Positions 40,492 through 52,391 of a stretch of 64,000 nucleotides of DNA are shown here, one piece after another. Within the stretch, counting starts at the first letter, position 1. Each line of letters opens with the position of its first letter. Under the pieces are notes generated by a model. The model was not told the origin of the DNA. It ran no database searches and was given only the letters and a program-made list of their open reading frames with translations. The stretch is from Spirabiliibacterium pneumoniae (GTDB taxonomy: Bacteria > Pseudomonadota > Gammaproteobacteria > Enterobacterales > Pasteurellaceae): NCBI RefSeq assembly GCF_014884995.1, contig NZ_JABMII010000006.1, positions 1-64,000 of the forward strand, given 5' to 3'. The position numbers and the translations under genes are program-made.

Positions 40492-41469
40492 TTAATACTC
40501 CAACTCATCTTTGTGTACTTCATAATCAGCTTTAAGAGCATCAACTAGCTGCACAAAATCCTCAGGCAGCGGCGCAAACCACTCCATCTGTTCGCCCGTT
40601 ATCGGGTGCTCAAGACGCAACATCACCGCGTGCAGGGCTTGACGTTTAAACTCTCGTAATACACGCAAAAAATCGTCGCTGGCGTTTTTCGGTGGGCGTG
40701 GGCGGCCACCGTAAACAGGATCACCCAACAACGGGTGCGCAATATGCGCCATATGCACACGAATTTGGTGCGTGCGCCCCGTCTCTAAACGCAAGCGCAA
40801 GCGGGTGTAATTACGAAAGCGCGCCATAATGCGATAATGCGTTACCGCAGGCTTGCCCATTGGATGCACCGCCATTTGTGTACGCTTTGTGGCATGGCGT
40901 GCCATCGGCTCGTCTACCATGCCGCCTTTGGTCATGATGCCAAAAGCAATGGCTTCATATTCCCGCGTAATTTTGCGCTTTTGAAGCGCGCTAACCAGCC
41001 GCGTTTGCGCAGGGATCGTTTTCGCCACCACCATCAAGCCCGTTGTGTCTTTGTCTAAACGGTGAATAATGCCCGCCCGTGGCACTTGCGCAATCGGCGG
41101 ATAGTGATACAACAGCGCGTTGAGTACCGTGCCATCAGGATTACCTGCTCCTGGGTGAACCACCAATCCAGCAGGCTTGTTGATCACGATTATATCGTCA
41201 TCTTCATAAACAATATCCAGCGGAATATTTTGTGGCTCAAAACGGTTTTCGTCCTCCACCTGCACACGCACCGAAATGCGCTCATCACCCATCATTTTCT
41301 CCCGCGGCTTATTCACTACCACACCATTCACCTGCACCAAATCTTGCTCAATCCACGTTTTAATGCGTGAGCGAGAATAGTCTGACAGCTGCTCAGCGAG
41401 CACTTGATCTAAGCGCTGCCCGAGCTGCTGCGGCGAAACGTCAACGATGAGTTCTAATTCTTTTGTCAT
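40492..41469 (-). CDS. rluD: 23S rRNA pseudouridine synthase RluD
   Basis: Makes pseudouridines 1911, 1915 and 1917 in helix 69 of 23S rRNA. The 325 residues (E. coli 326) hold an S4 RNA-binding domain (about 15-75) and the catalytic motif HRLDKDT (136-142, Asp 139). ETGRTHQIRVHMAHIAHPLLGD follows. It is divergent from bamD as in E. coli. Confidence 0.97.
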   Translation of the reverse strand: MTKELELIVDVSPQQLGQRLDQVLAEQLSDYSRSRIKTWIEQDLVQVNGVVVNKPREKMMGDERISVRVQVEDENRFEPQNIPLDIVYEDDDIIVINKPAGLVVHPGAGNPDGTVLNALLYHYPPIAQVPRAGIIHRLDKDTTGLMVVAKTIPAQTRLVSALQKRKITREYEAIAFGIMTKGGMVDEPMARHATKRTQMAVHPMGKPAVTHYRIMARFRNYTRLRLRLETGRTHQIRVHMAHIAHPLLGDPVYGGRPRPPKNASDDFLRVLREFKRQALHAVMLRLEHPITGEQMEWFAPLPEDFVQLVDALKADYEVHKDELEY

Positions 41470-41633
41470 AATTTTATAATTTCACTTAATTCTAATTTGC
41501 TTATTTGCTAATGATCGTTACAATACTAGATCATACAATGTGTTGTCCAATATTGTAGCGGAAGTTTGCCTGTGTAGTAACCTTTTGCACACAAAACGCA
41601 CGTTTAATTTCATTAAGACATTAGGATCGATTT

Positions 41634-42440
41634 ATGCATAAATTAAACTCCATTGCGCTCGCGCTTGTGACCGCACTTGCCATTACTGGCTGCTCAAGCA
41701 GCGATAAAAAAGTGGAAGAAGGCAGCGTTGAGCAACTCTATGCCAAAGCTAACACCTACTTGCAAGACGAAAACTACACCCAAGCTATCCGCTATTTTGA
41801 TGCGGTGGATAGCCGTTATCCATTTGGTGCCTATTCCGAACAAGCGCAGCTGAGCTTAATTTATGCCAACTATAAAGCTGGCGAATACACCATTGCCCTG
41901 GCTGATGCGGAGCGCTTTTTACGCATGCACTCCACCAGCCAGCACCTTGACTTTGTGCTTTATGTGGCAGGCTTGATTAACTCTGAGCTTGGCCGCCACT
42001 TTATGCTGGATACCTTTGGTGCGGATCAAGCCCTGCGCGACCCTCTGCCAATGACCAATGCGCTTAATAACTTCAACACCTTGGTGCAAAACTTCCCGAA
42101 CAGCCGCTACGCTGCTGATGCCAAAGCGCGCATATTGTACTTACACAATGCCTTGGCTCGTCATGAGCTTAATGTTGCACAGTTTTATTTCAAACGCGAT
42201 GCCCACGTGGCGGTGGTTAACCGCGTGCTCGGCTTAGTAGATCACTACCCTGATACGCAAGCGATGTATCAAGCGTTGCCATTGCTGGAAAAATCCTATC
42301 TTGCGATGAACTTGCCAGCGCCAGCTAAACAAATTGAAACATTGATTGCGCAAAATAAAGATAAAACCTTCCCGAAAATCCCAGTTCCTGAGCGCGACGT
42401 GGAATTACAAGTGCCGAACGTATTAACATCGGCACAATAA
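41634..42440 (+). CDS. bamD: Outer-membrane assembly lipoprotein BamD
   Basis: Essential BAM-complex lipoprotein with TPR repeats that recruits outer-membrane protein precursors to BamA. The 268 residues (E. coli 245) have a lipobox ending at Cys 20 (AITGC). TPR sections include YTQAIRYFDAVDSRYPFGAYSEQAQL and LARHELNVAQFYFKR. The C-terminus is a little longer than in E. coli. A pair of USS hairpins follows. Confidence 0.96.
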   Translation: MHKLNSIALALVTALAITGCSSSDKKVEEGSVEQLYAKANTYLQDENYTQAIRYFDAVDSRYPFGAYSEQAQLSLIYANYKAGEYTIALADAERFLRMHSTSQHLDFVLYVAGLINSELGRHFMLDTFGADQALRDPLPMTNALNNFNTLVQNFPNSRYAADAKARILYLHNALARHELNVAQFYFKRDAHVAVVNRVLGLVDHYPDTQAMYQALPLLEKSYLAMNLPAPAKQIETLIAQNKDKTFPKIPVPERDVELQVPNVLTSAQ

Positions 42441-42445
42441 AATAT

Positions 42446-42479
42446 AAAGTGCGGTTCACTCATGGCAACCGCACTTTTT
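42446..42479 (+). terminator. bamD terminator (first USS pair)
   Basis: AAAGTGCGGTT (42446-42456) and AACCGCACTTT (42467-42477) form an 11-base-pair stem with a 10-base loop, followed on the plus strand by TTTTTATTTTT. Confidence 0.85.
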
Positions 42480-42487
42480 ATTTTTAT

Positions 42488-42525
42488 AAAAAACCGCACT
42501 TCATTATTTAAAAGTGCGGTTTTTC
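42488..42525. terminator. secF terminator (second USS pair)
   Basis: AAAAAACCGCACTT (42488-42501) and AAAGTGCGGTTTTT (42510-42524) form a second stem immediately before the secF stop. It has T runs on both strands and follows the first pair by nine bases, so four USS cores lie within 75 bases. Confidence 0.85.
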
Positions 42526-42526
42526 T

Positions 42527-43492
42527 TTATGGCATTAAAGGCTGCGTATCAGCGCCTTCCTTCTCGATCTTTGGTGGTAACATATGCTCACGACTAAGTC
42601 CTATATCGTAAGCAATTGCAATTGCAATATAAATTGTAGCATAAGTACCAAACCCAATTCCGATTAAAAGAGCCAATGAGAAATTATGAATACTTGGCCC
42701 GCCAAAAATAAATAATGCCAACACCACTATCAAGGTGGTAAATGATGTCATCAATGTTCTTGAAAGTGTTTGCGTTAGCGAAATATTGATAATTGTTTCT
42801 GTTTCGGTACGTCGAATTTTACGGAAATTCTCCCGTACACGGTCAAAGACAACGATACCATCATTGAGAGAATACCCAATTACAGACAAAATAGCTGCCA
42901 CAAAAGTCAGGTCAATTTCAATTTGTAACATGGAAAATACTCCCAATGTGACAATCACATCATGCGCTAGCGCAACAATAGCTCCCGTTGCCAGCCGCCA
43001 TTCGAATCGAAAACTTACATAAGCGAGTAAGGCAATGAGCGTGGCTAAAGTCGCATAAATCGCAGCATCTGTAAGTTCCTTACCAACATTTGGACCAACA
43101 TATTCAATACTGTGTACAGTTATTTTGCTATCAATCTTTTTTAAAGCATCAATGACTTTCGCGCCAATTTTGGTATCACCTTCTGCTGTAGAGAGACGAA
43201 TCATAACATCACGTGTGCCACCAGATGCTTGGACTATCGCACCACCAAAACCATTTTCAGCTAAAGTTGACCGCACTTTAGGCAAATCTGCAGGCTGTGA
43301 AAATGACGTTTCAATCACAGTACCGCCTGTAAAATCAAGCCCCCAATTAAAGCCTTTTGATACAATAAAAAATAAGGATATGACCACCACGATCACAGAG
43401 AAAATATAACCGATTAGGCGGAATTTCATAAATGGAATCAAACGACGAGCCAGTTTTACACTAGCCTCAGCTTCGTTATTTTTTACTTTCAT
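42527..43492 (-). CDS. secF: Protein translocase subunit SecF
   Basis: Part of the SecDF-YajC complex that pulls exported proteins through SecYEG using the proton gradient. The 321 residues (E. coli 323) have six predicted helices and the marks GLDFTGGTVIETSF, VGPNVGKELT and GYSLNDGIVVFDRVRENFRK. It lies 12 bases after secD. Its bases are clearly richer in A and T than flanking genes. Confidence 0.96.
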   Translation of the reverse strand: MKVKNNEAEASVKLARRLIPFMKFRLIGYIFSVIVVVISLFFIVSKGFNWGLDFTGGTVIETSFSQPADLPKVRSTLAENGFGGAIVQASGGTRDVMIRLSTAEGDTKIGAKVIDALKKIDSKITVHSIEYVGPNVGKELTDAAIYATLATLIALLAYVSFRFEWRLATGAIVALAHDVIVTLGVFSMLQIEIDLTFVAAILSVIGYSLNDGIVVFDRVRENFRKIRRTETETIINISLTQTLSRTLMTSFTTLIVVLALFIFGGPSIHNFSLALLIGIGFGTYATIYIAIAIAYDIGLSREHMLPPKIEKEGADTQPLMP

Positions 43493-43504
43493 TATTACCG
43501 CCCC

Positions 43505-45352
43505 CTAAATTGAAAGTTTACTAATACGTTTACCGCCATATAGGACATTCACGATAGCACGCGTTCCTGTAATAGCTGTAAACATGGAAATAGCAACACC
43601 AAGAGATAACGTAATCGCAAAACCCTTCACTGGCCCTGTCCCCACGGCATAAAGGATAACAGCCGTGAGAATTGTGGTTAAGTTCGCATCAAAAATACTC
43701 GAAAATGCGCCCTTATAGCCTTCATTAATGGCTTGCTGTACAGTTCGCCCATTACGAATCTCTTCTTTTATTCGCTCAAAAATGAGTACATTAGCATCCA
43801 CCGACATCCCAACAGCGAGCACAATGCCTGCAATTCCTGGCATCGTTAATGTAGCTCCAGGTAGTAAAGACATCACACCAATGAGCAAAACAATATTAAG
43901 AATTAATGCAACATCAGCAATCAGTCCAAATTTACGGTAAACCACCACCATAAATAGTACGACAATGGCCAATCCCCAAATACTCGCATCCATGCCTTGC
44001 GCAATATTTTGTTTACCAAGCGATGGGCCGATAATACGTTCTTCCACAATTTGGATAGGCGCAATTAAAGCTCCCGCACGTAATAATACAGAGAGATTCA
44101 ATGCTTCTGCAGGACTGTCGATCCCACTGATACGAAAATGATTACCTAAGCGATCTTGAATGGTTGCAACATTGATCACTTCATCGTGTTTTTCCAAAAT
44201 TGGATGACCTTTATCGTCCACTTTACCACTATCTTTATACTCACTATAAAGTGTTGCCATGGGTTTACCAATCGCATCACGCGTAGCCGCCGCCATCATA
44301 TTTCCCCCTTCACTATCAAGAGAAATATTGACCTCAGGACGCCCAGTGTTATTATCATTGCCAGATGTTGCACCAGTAATATGCTCACCACCCAAAATTA
44401 ATCGACGATAAAGCACAACAGGATTACCATTACGGTCAAGTTTTACTTCTGAATCAGAAGGGACTAACCCTTTTGCTGCAGCACTGATATCGGCACTTTG
44501 GTTAACCATGCGAAACTCAAGCGTTGCAGTTGCACCTAAAATTTCTTTAGCACGCGCCGTATCCTGCACCCCTGGCAATTCTATTACTATTCGCTCAGCA
44601 CCTTGGCGCTGAATAACAGGCTCAGCTACACCGAGTTCTTCTACACGCTTACGCAAAATCGTTAAGTTTTGCTCTATAGCATGCTCACGCACTTTAGCAA
44701 GTTCTGAATCAGACATCCCTACAACAAGTGTATTGCCATCTTGAATAATCTCTAAAGTAGGATCGATTTTTTGTACAATTCGTTTGGCATCACTTATTTG
44801 ATGTTCATCAGCCAATGTAATAACCGTAGAATAATTGTCACCTGCACGAATATTACTATACCGCACCTTAGCTTTGCGCAAATCAGTTCGCAAGTTATCT
44901 TCTCGCTGCATTTCCATTTTTTCTAATGCCGATCTCATGTCCACCTGCATTAAAAAGCGCACCCCACCGCGTAAATCTAGGCCCAATTTCATCGGGCTGC
45001 CACCAATATCGGTTAGCCATTTTGGTGTGGCTGGTGCAAGGTTAAGCGCCACGGAATAACCGTCGCCCAAGCCTTCGGCAAGTTTATCTTTTGCGAGCAA
45101 TTGCTCATCCGTGCTAGCAAATTTTGCCAACACAGAGCCTTCTTTTAAAGCAACAGATTTAGCCGATAGCTTATTCTGTGCAAGAATAGACTCAACATCT
45201 TTATATGTTTGTTCAGTAGCTTGATGCCCACGAGTACCAGAAACCTGAACTGCAGGATCTTCACCATAGAGATTTGGAAGAGCGTATAAAATACCAATGG
45301 CGACCAAAATGATCACCATTAGGTTCTTCCATAAAGGAAAACGATTTAACAC
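43505..45352 (-). CDS. secD: Protein translocase subunit SecD
   Basis: Large subunit of SecDF, 615 residues (E. coli 615), with a large periplasmic part between helices 1 and 2. [35 protein letters not shown]-like (here [13 protein letters not shown]) and [23 protein letters not shown] are conserved. Base composition changes inside the gene: the first ~140 codons resemble the rest of the window and the remainder is AT-richer, like secF. Confidence 0.96.
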   Translation of the reverse strand: MLNRFPLWKNLMVIILVAIGILYALPNLYGEDPAVQVSGTRGHQATEQTYKDVESILAQNKLSAKSVALKEGSVLAKFASTDEQLLAKDKLAEGLGDGYSVALNLAPATPKWLTDIGGSPMKLGLDLRGGVRFLMQVDMRSALEKMEMQREDNLRTDLRKAKVRYSNIRAGDNYSTVITLADEHQISDAKRIVQKIDPTLEIIQDGNTLVVGMSDSELAKVREHAIEQNLTILRKRVEELGVAEPVIQRQGAERIVIELPGVQDTARAKEILGATATLEFRMVNQSADISAAAKGLVPSDSEVKLDRNGNPVVLYRRLILGGEHITGATSGNDNNTGRPEVNISLDSEGGNMMAAATRDAIGKPMATLYSEYKDSGKVDDKGHPILEKHDEVINVATIQDRLGNHFRISGIDSPAEALNLSVLLRAGALIAPIQIVEERIIGPSLGKQNIAQGMDASIWGLAIVVLFMVVVYRKFGLIADVALILNIVLLIGVMSLLPGATLTMPGIAGIVLAVGMSVDANVLIFERIKEEIRNGRTVQQAINEGYKGAFSSIFDANLTTILTAVILYAVGTGPVKGFAITLSLGVAISMFTAITGTRAIVNVLYGGKRISKLSI

Positions 45353-45376
45353 AATGTTACTCCAGTGTGTATTGAA

Positions 45377-45676
45377 TTAGAGGGATTTCATAGATCCTTT
45401 TGGCAACACAGCCACCACGAAATCTTTTTTGATGGTCACTTCGGTGCTGTCATTTAAGGCGATAACGATGTAGTCGTTTTCTGCAGACACTTTTGTCACT
45501 TTGCCAAGAAGACCACCAGACGTCAGCACTTCTTCACCTTTGGCAAGAGAATTCATTAAGTTACGATGCTCTTTATTACGTTTCGCTTGTGGGCGATAAA
45601 TCATAAAATAGAAAATTAAGGCAAAAATAACCAAGATAAAAATCATTTGAATACCACCGCCTGCTTGCTGATCCAT
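45377..45676 (-). CDS. yajC: Sec translocon accessory protein YajC
   Basis: Small inner-membrane partner of SecDF, 99 residues (E. coli 110). The single helix (about 8-27, IQMIFILVIFALIFYFMIY) is followed by RPQAKRNKEHRNLMNSLAKGEEVLT, the family signature. It lies 24 bases upstream of secD. A USS hairpin and a 126-base gap separate it from tgt. Confidence 0.95.
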   Translation of the reverse strand: MDQQAGGGIQMIFILVIFALIFYFMIYRPQAKRNKEHRNLMNSLAKGEEVLTSGGLLGKVTKVSAENDYIVIALNDSTEVTIKKDFVVAVLPKGSMKSL

Positions 45677-45768
45677 ACATTAATCCTTTTGTTAATAAGT
45701 GAATAAAATTGCGCTATAAAAATAGCATAAAATCACAATAAAGTGAAAAAATCTTGCCTAAAAATCAC

Positions 45769-45792
45769 AAAGTGCGGTCAAACCGCACTTTT
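45769..45792 (-). repeat. Facing USS pair between tgt and yajC
   Basis: AAAGTGCGGT (45769-45778) and ACCGCACTTT (45782-45791) form a 10-base-pair stem 11 bases after the tgt stop. The T run on the minus strand is weak (GTGATTTTT). It may partly terminate queA-tgt transcripts before yajC-secDF. Confidence 0.7.
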
Positions 45793-45802
45793 CGTTTAAA
45801 AA

Positions 45803-48078
<2,276 letters not shown>

Positions 48079-48136
48079 TTGGTCACCTTGTTAAAATAAG
48101 CCGTACAGTTTAATCCCGCCACTTGCGTTAGGCAAG

Positions 48137-51100
48137 CTAAACCGCACTTTTGCCAAGATTTCGCAGCATCAGTGCAAACCATGCCTGCGCGGTGGTGTAA
48201 AGTGCGGTTTTTTCCTCATCGCTGAAGGTTTGTTGCGTCAGCAGCCGCGCCCAGTATGGATTGTCCGCTTGTGTTTCAAACGCTTCGTTCATCATCGTCA
48301 GTGGTGGGGGCAAATTTTTTACACGCAACCACTGAGCTAATAATGCCTCATTTGGCAATGGTAAAATCCGCTGTAATGCGTGCTCAAACGCCGTAACATA
48401 GCGTGTCAATTCATCCATCGCTTGCGCAGGTTCCAGTGGCGCAAAACTGATCTGAGCGATGTTTTGTGAATCTTGCGCATGAAGGGCAAAAAATTGTGAT
48501 GGCTGGCTGATCGCACGTTGCGCACACAGCATCAAGTGCTGTAGCCACACTGCAATGTAATCTTTGCTACGCAACTTACCCGCCCGCCAGTGAACAAACT
48601 GCCCGTGATACAGCGGCGCCAGCGTGCCTTCTAGCTGCCAGCCTGCAATCTGCAACCGAAATGGCAACTGGCTTGGCGTTTCGGCAAGATAAGGGGCAAT
48701 TGCCTGCGCTAAATGGTGTAGCTGCTGCGTTTGAGCTTGCCCTTCCAGTGTCCCAAAATGGGCGCGCGGCAGTCTCCCTTGCAGCCGTGCTTGTTCAAGC
48801 GTGTGTGACCACTGTGCTGGCGGTTTGGCAAGCAGACGCTCACGCAAGTTGTATTGGCTGAGCGAATCAAGCTCAAAGTTTTCGCAATCACGCAAGTGCT
48901 GTGGTGAATTTTGCCAATACACGCCTAACTGGCGACGGAAAAAATACGCCACAGGGTCGGTAACAAATTCCAGCAAACGAGCAAATGCCAGCGGTTCACT
49001 GTGTTGCTCAACGCCGTGCGCCATCGGCTGGATAAACGGCGCAACCGCACTTTCACCGTTAAATAACCATTCTCGCGCAAAAGAGCGGTCTTCACCTTGA
49101 AAATTGCGTGGGCTAAATACCGCCATTGGCTGCTCACTGACCAACTGTTGCGCTGGCGTATCGGCGTGCTGCGTGATGTAATCAAGCAATTGACTCACCA
49201 ATACCGACGGCTGGCGTGGCTCGTGTTTATCCAGCGTACGCCCCACATAGCTGATATAAAGTGTTTGTTCGGCAGAAAGCAACGCTTCTAAAAAGAGATA
49301 GCGATCATCTTCTCGGCGGACTCGATCACCTGCGCGTGCAGCGTATTGCATGAGGTCAAAACTCATTGGCGTGCTGGTGCGTGGGTAGTCGTTTTCATTC
49401 ATGCCCAGCAACGCCACCACTTTAAACGGTATCGCACGCATCGGCAGCAAAGTGCAAAAATTCAACTTGCCTGTCAAAAAGTTAAAGGCCAGATCTTGCT
49501 CGTCTAGCTTGCCTTGCAAAAATTGTACCATCACGTTGGCGCTCACACGTTGTGGGCTGGCGGGCAGTTGGCTAAAAATGACGTCGAGCTGTTTGAAAAT
49601 CCACTGTAACGTCGGCTGCGTTTGGCTGTTTTCGACAAAAAATGCCGCCACCAGCGCTTGCAGCTGTGCTTGCCAGTCGTGCAGCATCAAGCTCACACTT
49701 AAGCGCACTTGCCAATCACTCAAGGTATCTAAAAATTCCGCTAATTTACCGCTCAATTGCGCACTCAACCCATAGCTTAAGCCAAAGGGCATAATCGCCT
49801 GCCATGCACCGTCGTCTTCACGCATGGTTGCTCCTAGCAGCATACGTTTAAGCCCCGCCTGCCACGCATTCCAATTGCGTTCTGTATGGGAAACGGTGCT
49901 GGTTGCGCTGTCATCCAAACCGTAGCGAATATCACAGCTCGCCACCCATTGGCGTAAGGTGGACAGTTCTGACTCTGAAATGGCAAAACGCTCTCGCAAC
50001 GCCGCCACATCAAGCAGCGCAAGCACCTCTTCTGCACTGAAAAGGCTTTCGTTAATGGTGAGCAACGTCAATAGCGTTGCCACAATTTGATCACTTTGGC
50101 TTAAAGTGCGGTCGGCGATGGCGTAAGGAATATAGCGCGGATCACTGCTGTCATAGCGCGCGAATACGGCGTGAATATAAGGTACATAGCGCTCCACATC
50201 AGGCAGCATGACCACAATATCTTTTGGGGTTAACGCTGGGTCTTGCTCAAAATAGTGCAGTAATTGCTGTTGCAACACTTCCATTTCTCGCATAGGGCTG
50301 TGGCAGGCCTTGATCGTGATGCTGCGATCCAGCGTCAATGCGGGCTTGTCATCAAGGTTTAAAATCGCATTTTGTATCTGCCCTAACAATGTGTGAGGAT
50401 TATGCTCACGATAGCCCAATTCGTCACTGTTTGGGTGCTCACTGAGCAAATTAAAAAAATCACGCCCCATTTTGCCCCAGCTTGCCAGCAGCGGATGGCC
50501 AACTTCTGCCACGCGAGCCAAGGCAGCGGCTTTCGGGCTTAGTTTGCCTCGCAATTGCATACGTTTAAGATGCGCTTCATCCATAATATCCCCCCAAAAG
50601 TGCTGGCAGGGATTGGTGTAAAATACGTGGACATCACAGTGCTCGCCGATGGCTTGCAACATCTGCCAAAAGCTCGCAGGCAGCGCCGCAATACCGAACA
50701 CAAATAGCCTTGGCGGGAAATATTTCACCTTGCCATGCGCAAGCGCATCTAAATAGTGCTGATGTAATGCGGCTCGATGCCAAGCTACCCCCTCATTGCC
50801 AGCCTGAATCCGTTCATACAGCGCGCGCCACAACACACCTTGGGCGCGTACCGCACTTTCAATTTCACTCAACAAAGCCTCACTTTCAGCACCTTGAGAT
50901 TGCAAATGCGTGCGTATCTGCTCGCTCACCGCGCTATCACGCCCTGCTTGCCAATGCGCAATCCAATCCATCCGATAAACCAAATATTGGTCAAATAAGC
51001 TCGCTAACATGCTACATAGCCCATAACGCTTTTCATCATTATCATCGTCACCTAAATAAGCGCGCAGCTGCGTCAGTGCCGGGTGGTTAAGTTGTTCGTT

Positions 51101-51394
51101 GAGCACATCCATCAAATGCCACAACATAGCATCACGCGTAAACGCATTTTGTTCAGGAACACCGTCGAGCGCACGATGGTACTGATTCCAAATAAAACTG
51201 GCTGGCAATGGAAAACTGATGTTTGCAGCGATGCCCTGCGCTTGGGCAATGCTCAACTTAAGCCACTGCGCCATACCTTGGCTTTGCACCAAAATACGCT
51301 CACTTTCAAACACCCCAGCGCAAGGGGTGCGAAGCAAATCAATCAATTTGTTTTTATGACAATTGAGATCGTTAGAAAAATAGAGATGTAACAC
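48137..51394 (-). CDS. recC: RecBCD exonuclease V gamma subunit RecC
   Basis: Chi-scanning subunit of RecBCD, needed for double-strand break repair and processing of incoming DNA. A GTG at 51394 with AGGAGG upstream gives 1085 residues (E. coli 1122). Sections ILVQSQGMAQWLKLSIAQ, NISFPLPASFIWNQYHRAL and PFKVVALLGMNENDYPR are conserved. It lies 54 bases after comQ, the same linkage as in H. influenzae and as ppdC-recC in E. coli. recB/recD are not in the window. Confidence 0.94.
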   Translation of the reverse strand: MLHLYFSNDLNCHKNKLIDLLRTPCAGVFESERILVQSQGMAQWLKLSIAQAQGIAANISFPLPASFIWNQYHRALDGVPEQNAFTRDAMLWHLMDVLNEQLNHPALTQLRAYLGDDDNDEKRYGLCSMLASLFDQYLVYRMDWIAHWQAGRDSAVSEQIRTHLQSQGAESEALLSEIESAVRAQGVLWRALYERIQAGNEGVAWHRAALHQHYLDALAHGKVKYFPPRLFVFGIAALPASFWQMLQAIGEHCDVHVFYTNPCQHFWGDIMDEAHLKRMQLRGKLSPKAAALARVAEVGHPLLASWGKMGRDFFNLLSEHPNSDELGYREHNPHTLLGQIQNAILNLDDKPALTLDRSITIKACHSPMREMEVLQQQLLHYFEQDPALTPKDIVVMLPDVERYVPYIHAVFARYDSSDPRYIPYAIADRTLSQSDQIVATLLTLLTINESLFSAEEVLALLDVAALRERFAISESELSTLRQWVASCDIRYGLDDSATSTVSHTERNWNAWQAGLKRMLLGATMREDDGAWQAIMPFGLSYGLSAQLSGKLAEFLDTLSDWQVRLSVSLMLHDWQAQLQALVAAFFVENSQTQPTLQWIFKQLDVIFSQLPASPQRVSANVMVQFLQGKLDEQDLAFNFLTGKLNFCTLLPMRAIPFKVVALLGMNENDYPRTSTPMSFDLMQYAARAGDRVRREDDRYLFLEALLSAEQTLYISYVGRTLDKHEPRQPSVLVSQLLDYITQHADTPAQQLVSEQPMAVFSPRNFQGEDRSFAREWLFNGESAVAPFIQPMAHGVEQHSEPLAFARLLEFVTDPVAYFFRRQLGVYWQNSPQHLRDCENFELDSLSQYNLRERLLAKPPAQWSHTLEQARLQGRLPRAHFGTLEGQAQTQQLHHLAQAIAPYLAETPSQLPFRLQIAGWQLEGTLAPLYHGQFVHWRAGKLRSKDYIAVWLQHLMLCAQRAISQPSQFFALHAQDSQNIAQISFAPLEPAQAMDELTRYVTAFEHALQRILPLPNEALLAQWLRVKNLPPPLTMMNEAFETQADNPYWARLLTQQTFSDEEKTALYTTAQAWFALMLRNLGKSAV

Positions 51395-51448
51395 GCGTCC
51401 TCCTATGCTTATCGCTATTGTGAGCGAGTGTGACGCGCGATGCAACTG

Positions 51449-51757
51449 TTATTGCGACGACATATCCAGCGCCACGCGCCCGAGAGGATAATGCACTTGC
51501 ACACCGCTGGCTTGGCAGCGGATGTTGAATGTAACGCCGTTTAAACGCAGCGTATGCTCACACCCTAAATTCAGGCGCAGACGCACCGTTTGATTGTGCG
51601 CAATCAAAAGCGCTTGCTGACGTTGGAAAATCACCGCACTTTGGCGATGCTGCGCTTGTTGCCAATGCTGAAACGTCATTATCAGCGCGCTGAACATCAC
51701 CAATGCCAGCAACACGCCCATGACACTGCCGCCAGTTTTAAAGTGCATTGAAATCAT
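51449..51757 (-). CDS. comQ: Competence pseudopilin-like protein ComQ (PpdC-like)
   Basis: Short protein of 102 residues from the ATG at 51757, which follows AGGAG. A leader ending KTGG is followed by a hydrophobic segment (SVMGVLLALVMFSALIMTF), giving a type IV prepilin-like layout. The Glu at +5 is missing. The remainder is a small soluble domain with two Cys (CEH and RCQ). It overlaps the end of comP. The assignment rests mainly on position before recC, as in H. influenzae comNOPQ. Confidence 0.8.
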   Translation of the reverse strand: MISMHFKTGGSVMGVLLALVMFSALIMTFQHWQQAQHRQSAVIFQRQQALLIAHNQTVRLRLNLGCEHTLRLNGVTFNIRCQASGVQVHYPLGRVALDMSSQ

Positions 51758-52391
51758 GCCAACTCCTAGGCTCAATTTGCCAAAAACCGTGGCGATGAAG
51801 GCTTTCAAGTGCAATATCACGGTCAAACATAACCTCCACCGCCAATGTGATATGCCCTTGTGAAATCACCACGCCGTGCACCTGCCCACGCCCTTCAATA
51901 ACACTGTTTTTCTGCGCAAACACCACCCCTGATACCGTTTCGTCAAGCTGCCAATGCTGCCCTGCTTTTAGCCACCAAATAGCTGGCTGCGAGACTGGTG
52001 CACGCCCCCAAAACTGCGCCGCCAACACCGCCCAATCGCGTTCAGGGATAAGCCTCTCAAGCGTTGTGAGATGCGCTGAGTGTAGCTCCTCTGGCGCCAC
52101 ATAAGGTAGAAAACGACACACTTGCCTATGGCTGATGCTGGCGTATGTATTCTGCGCCTGATGGCTCAGCACAAAGTGCGGTTTGTGCGCATGGCGGGCT
52201 TCACCACAGTGCTGGGATTGCCACTTGCCGCGCGCGTGAAGCTGATAGTCAAGTGCAAAATAGCCCTGTTGTTGCGCCAGCTGCGCGCGCTGCTGGCTTA
52301 ATTGCAGTGCTTGAAAGAGGAAGACCGCACTTAATAGTGCGCCCATCACCGCAATGATACTCAACGCCACCGCGCCTTTTCGTGCTTTCAT
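51738..52391 (-). CDS. comP: Competence protein ComP (YgdB-like, DUF2509)
   Basis: Membrane-anchored protein of 217 residues. Its ATG at 52391 overlaps the comO stop (ATGA). The N-terminus MKARKGAVALSIIAVMGALLSAV resembles the start of a minor pilin (PilX-type), with a Gly before a hydrophobic helix and no Glu at +5. The soluble part contains a Cys pair (QHCGEAR and QVCRF). It probably sits at the tip of, or helps start, the uptake pseudopilus. Confidence 0.85.
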   Translation of the reverse strand: MKARKGAVALSIIAVMGALLSAVFLFQALQLSQQRAQLAQQQGYFALDYQLHARGKWQSQHCGEARHAHKPHFVLSHQAQNTYASISHRQVCRFLPYVAPEELHSAHLTTLERLIPERDWAVLAAQFWGRAPVSQPAIWWLKAGQHWQLDETVSGVVFAQKNSVIEGRGQVHGVVISQGHITLAVEVMFDRDIALESLHRHGFWQIEPRSWHDFNAL

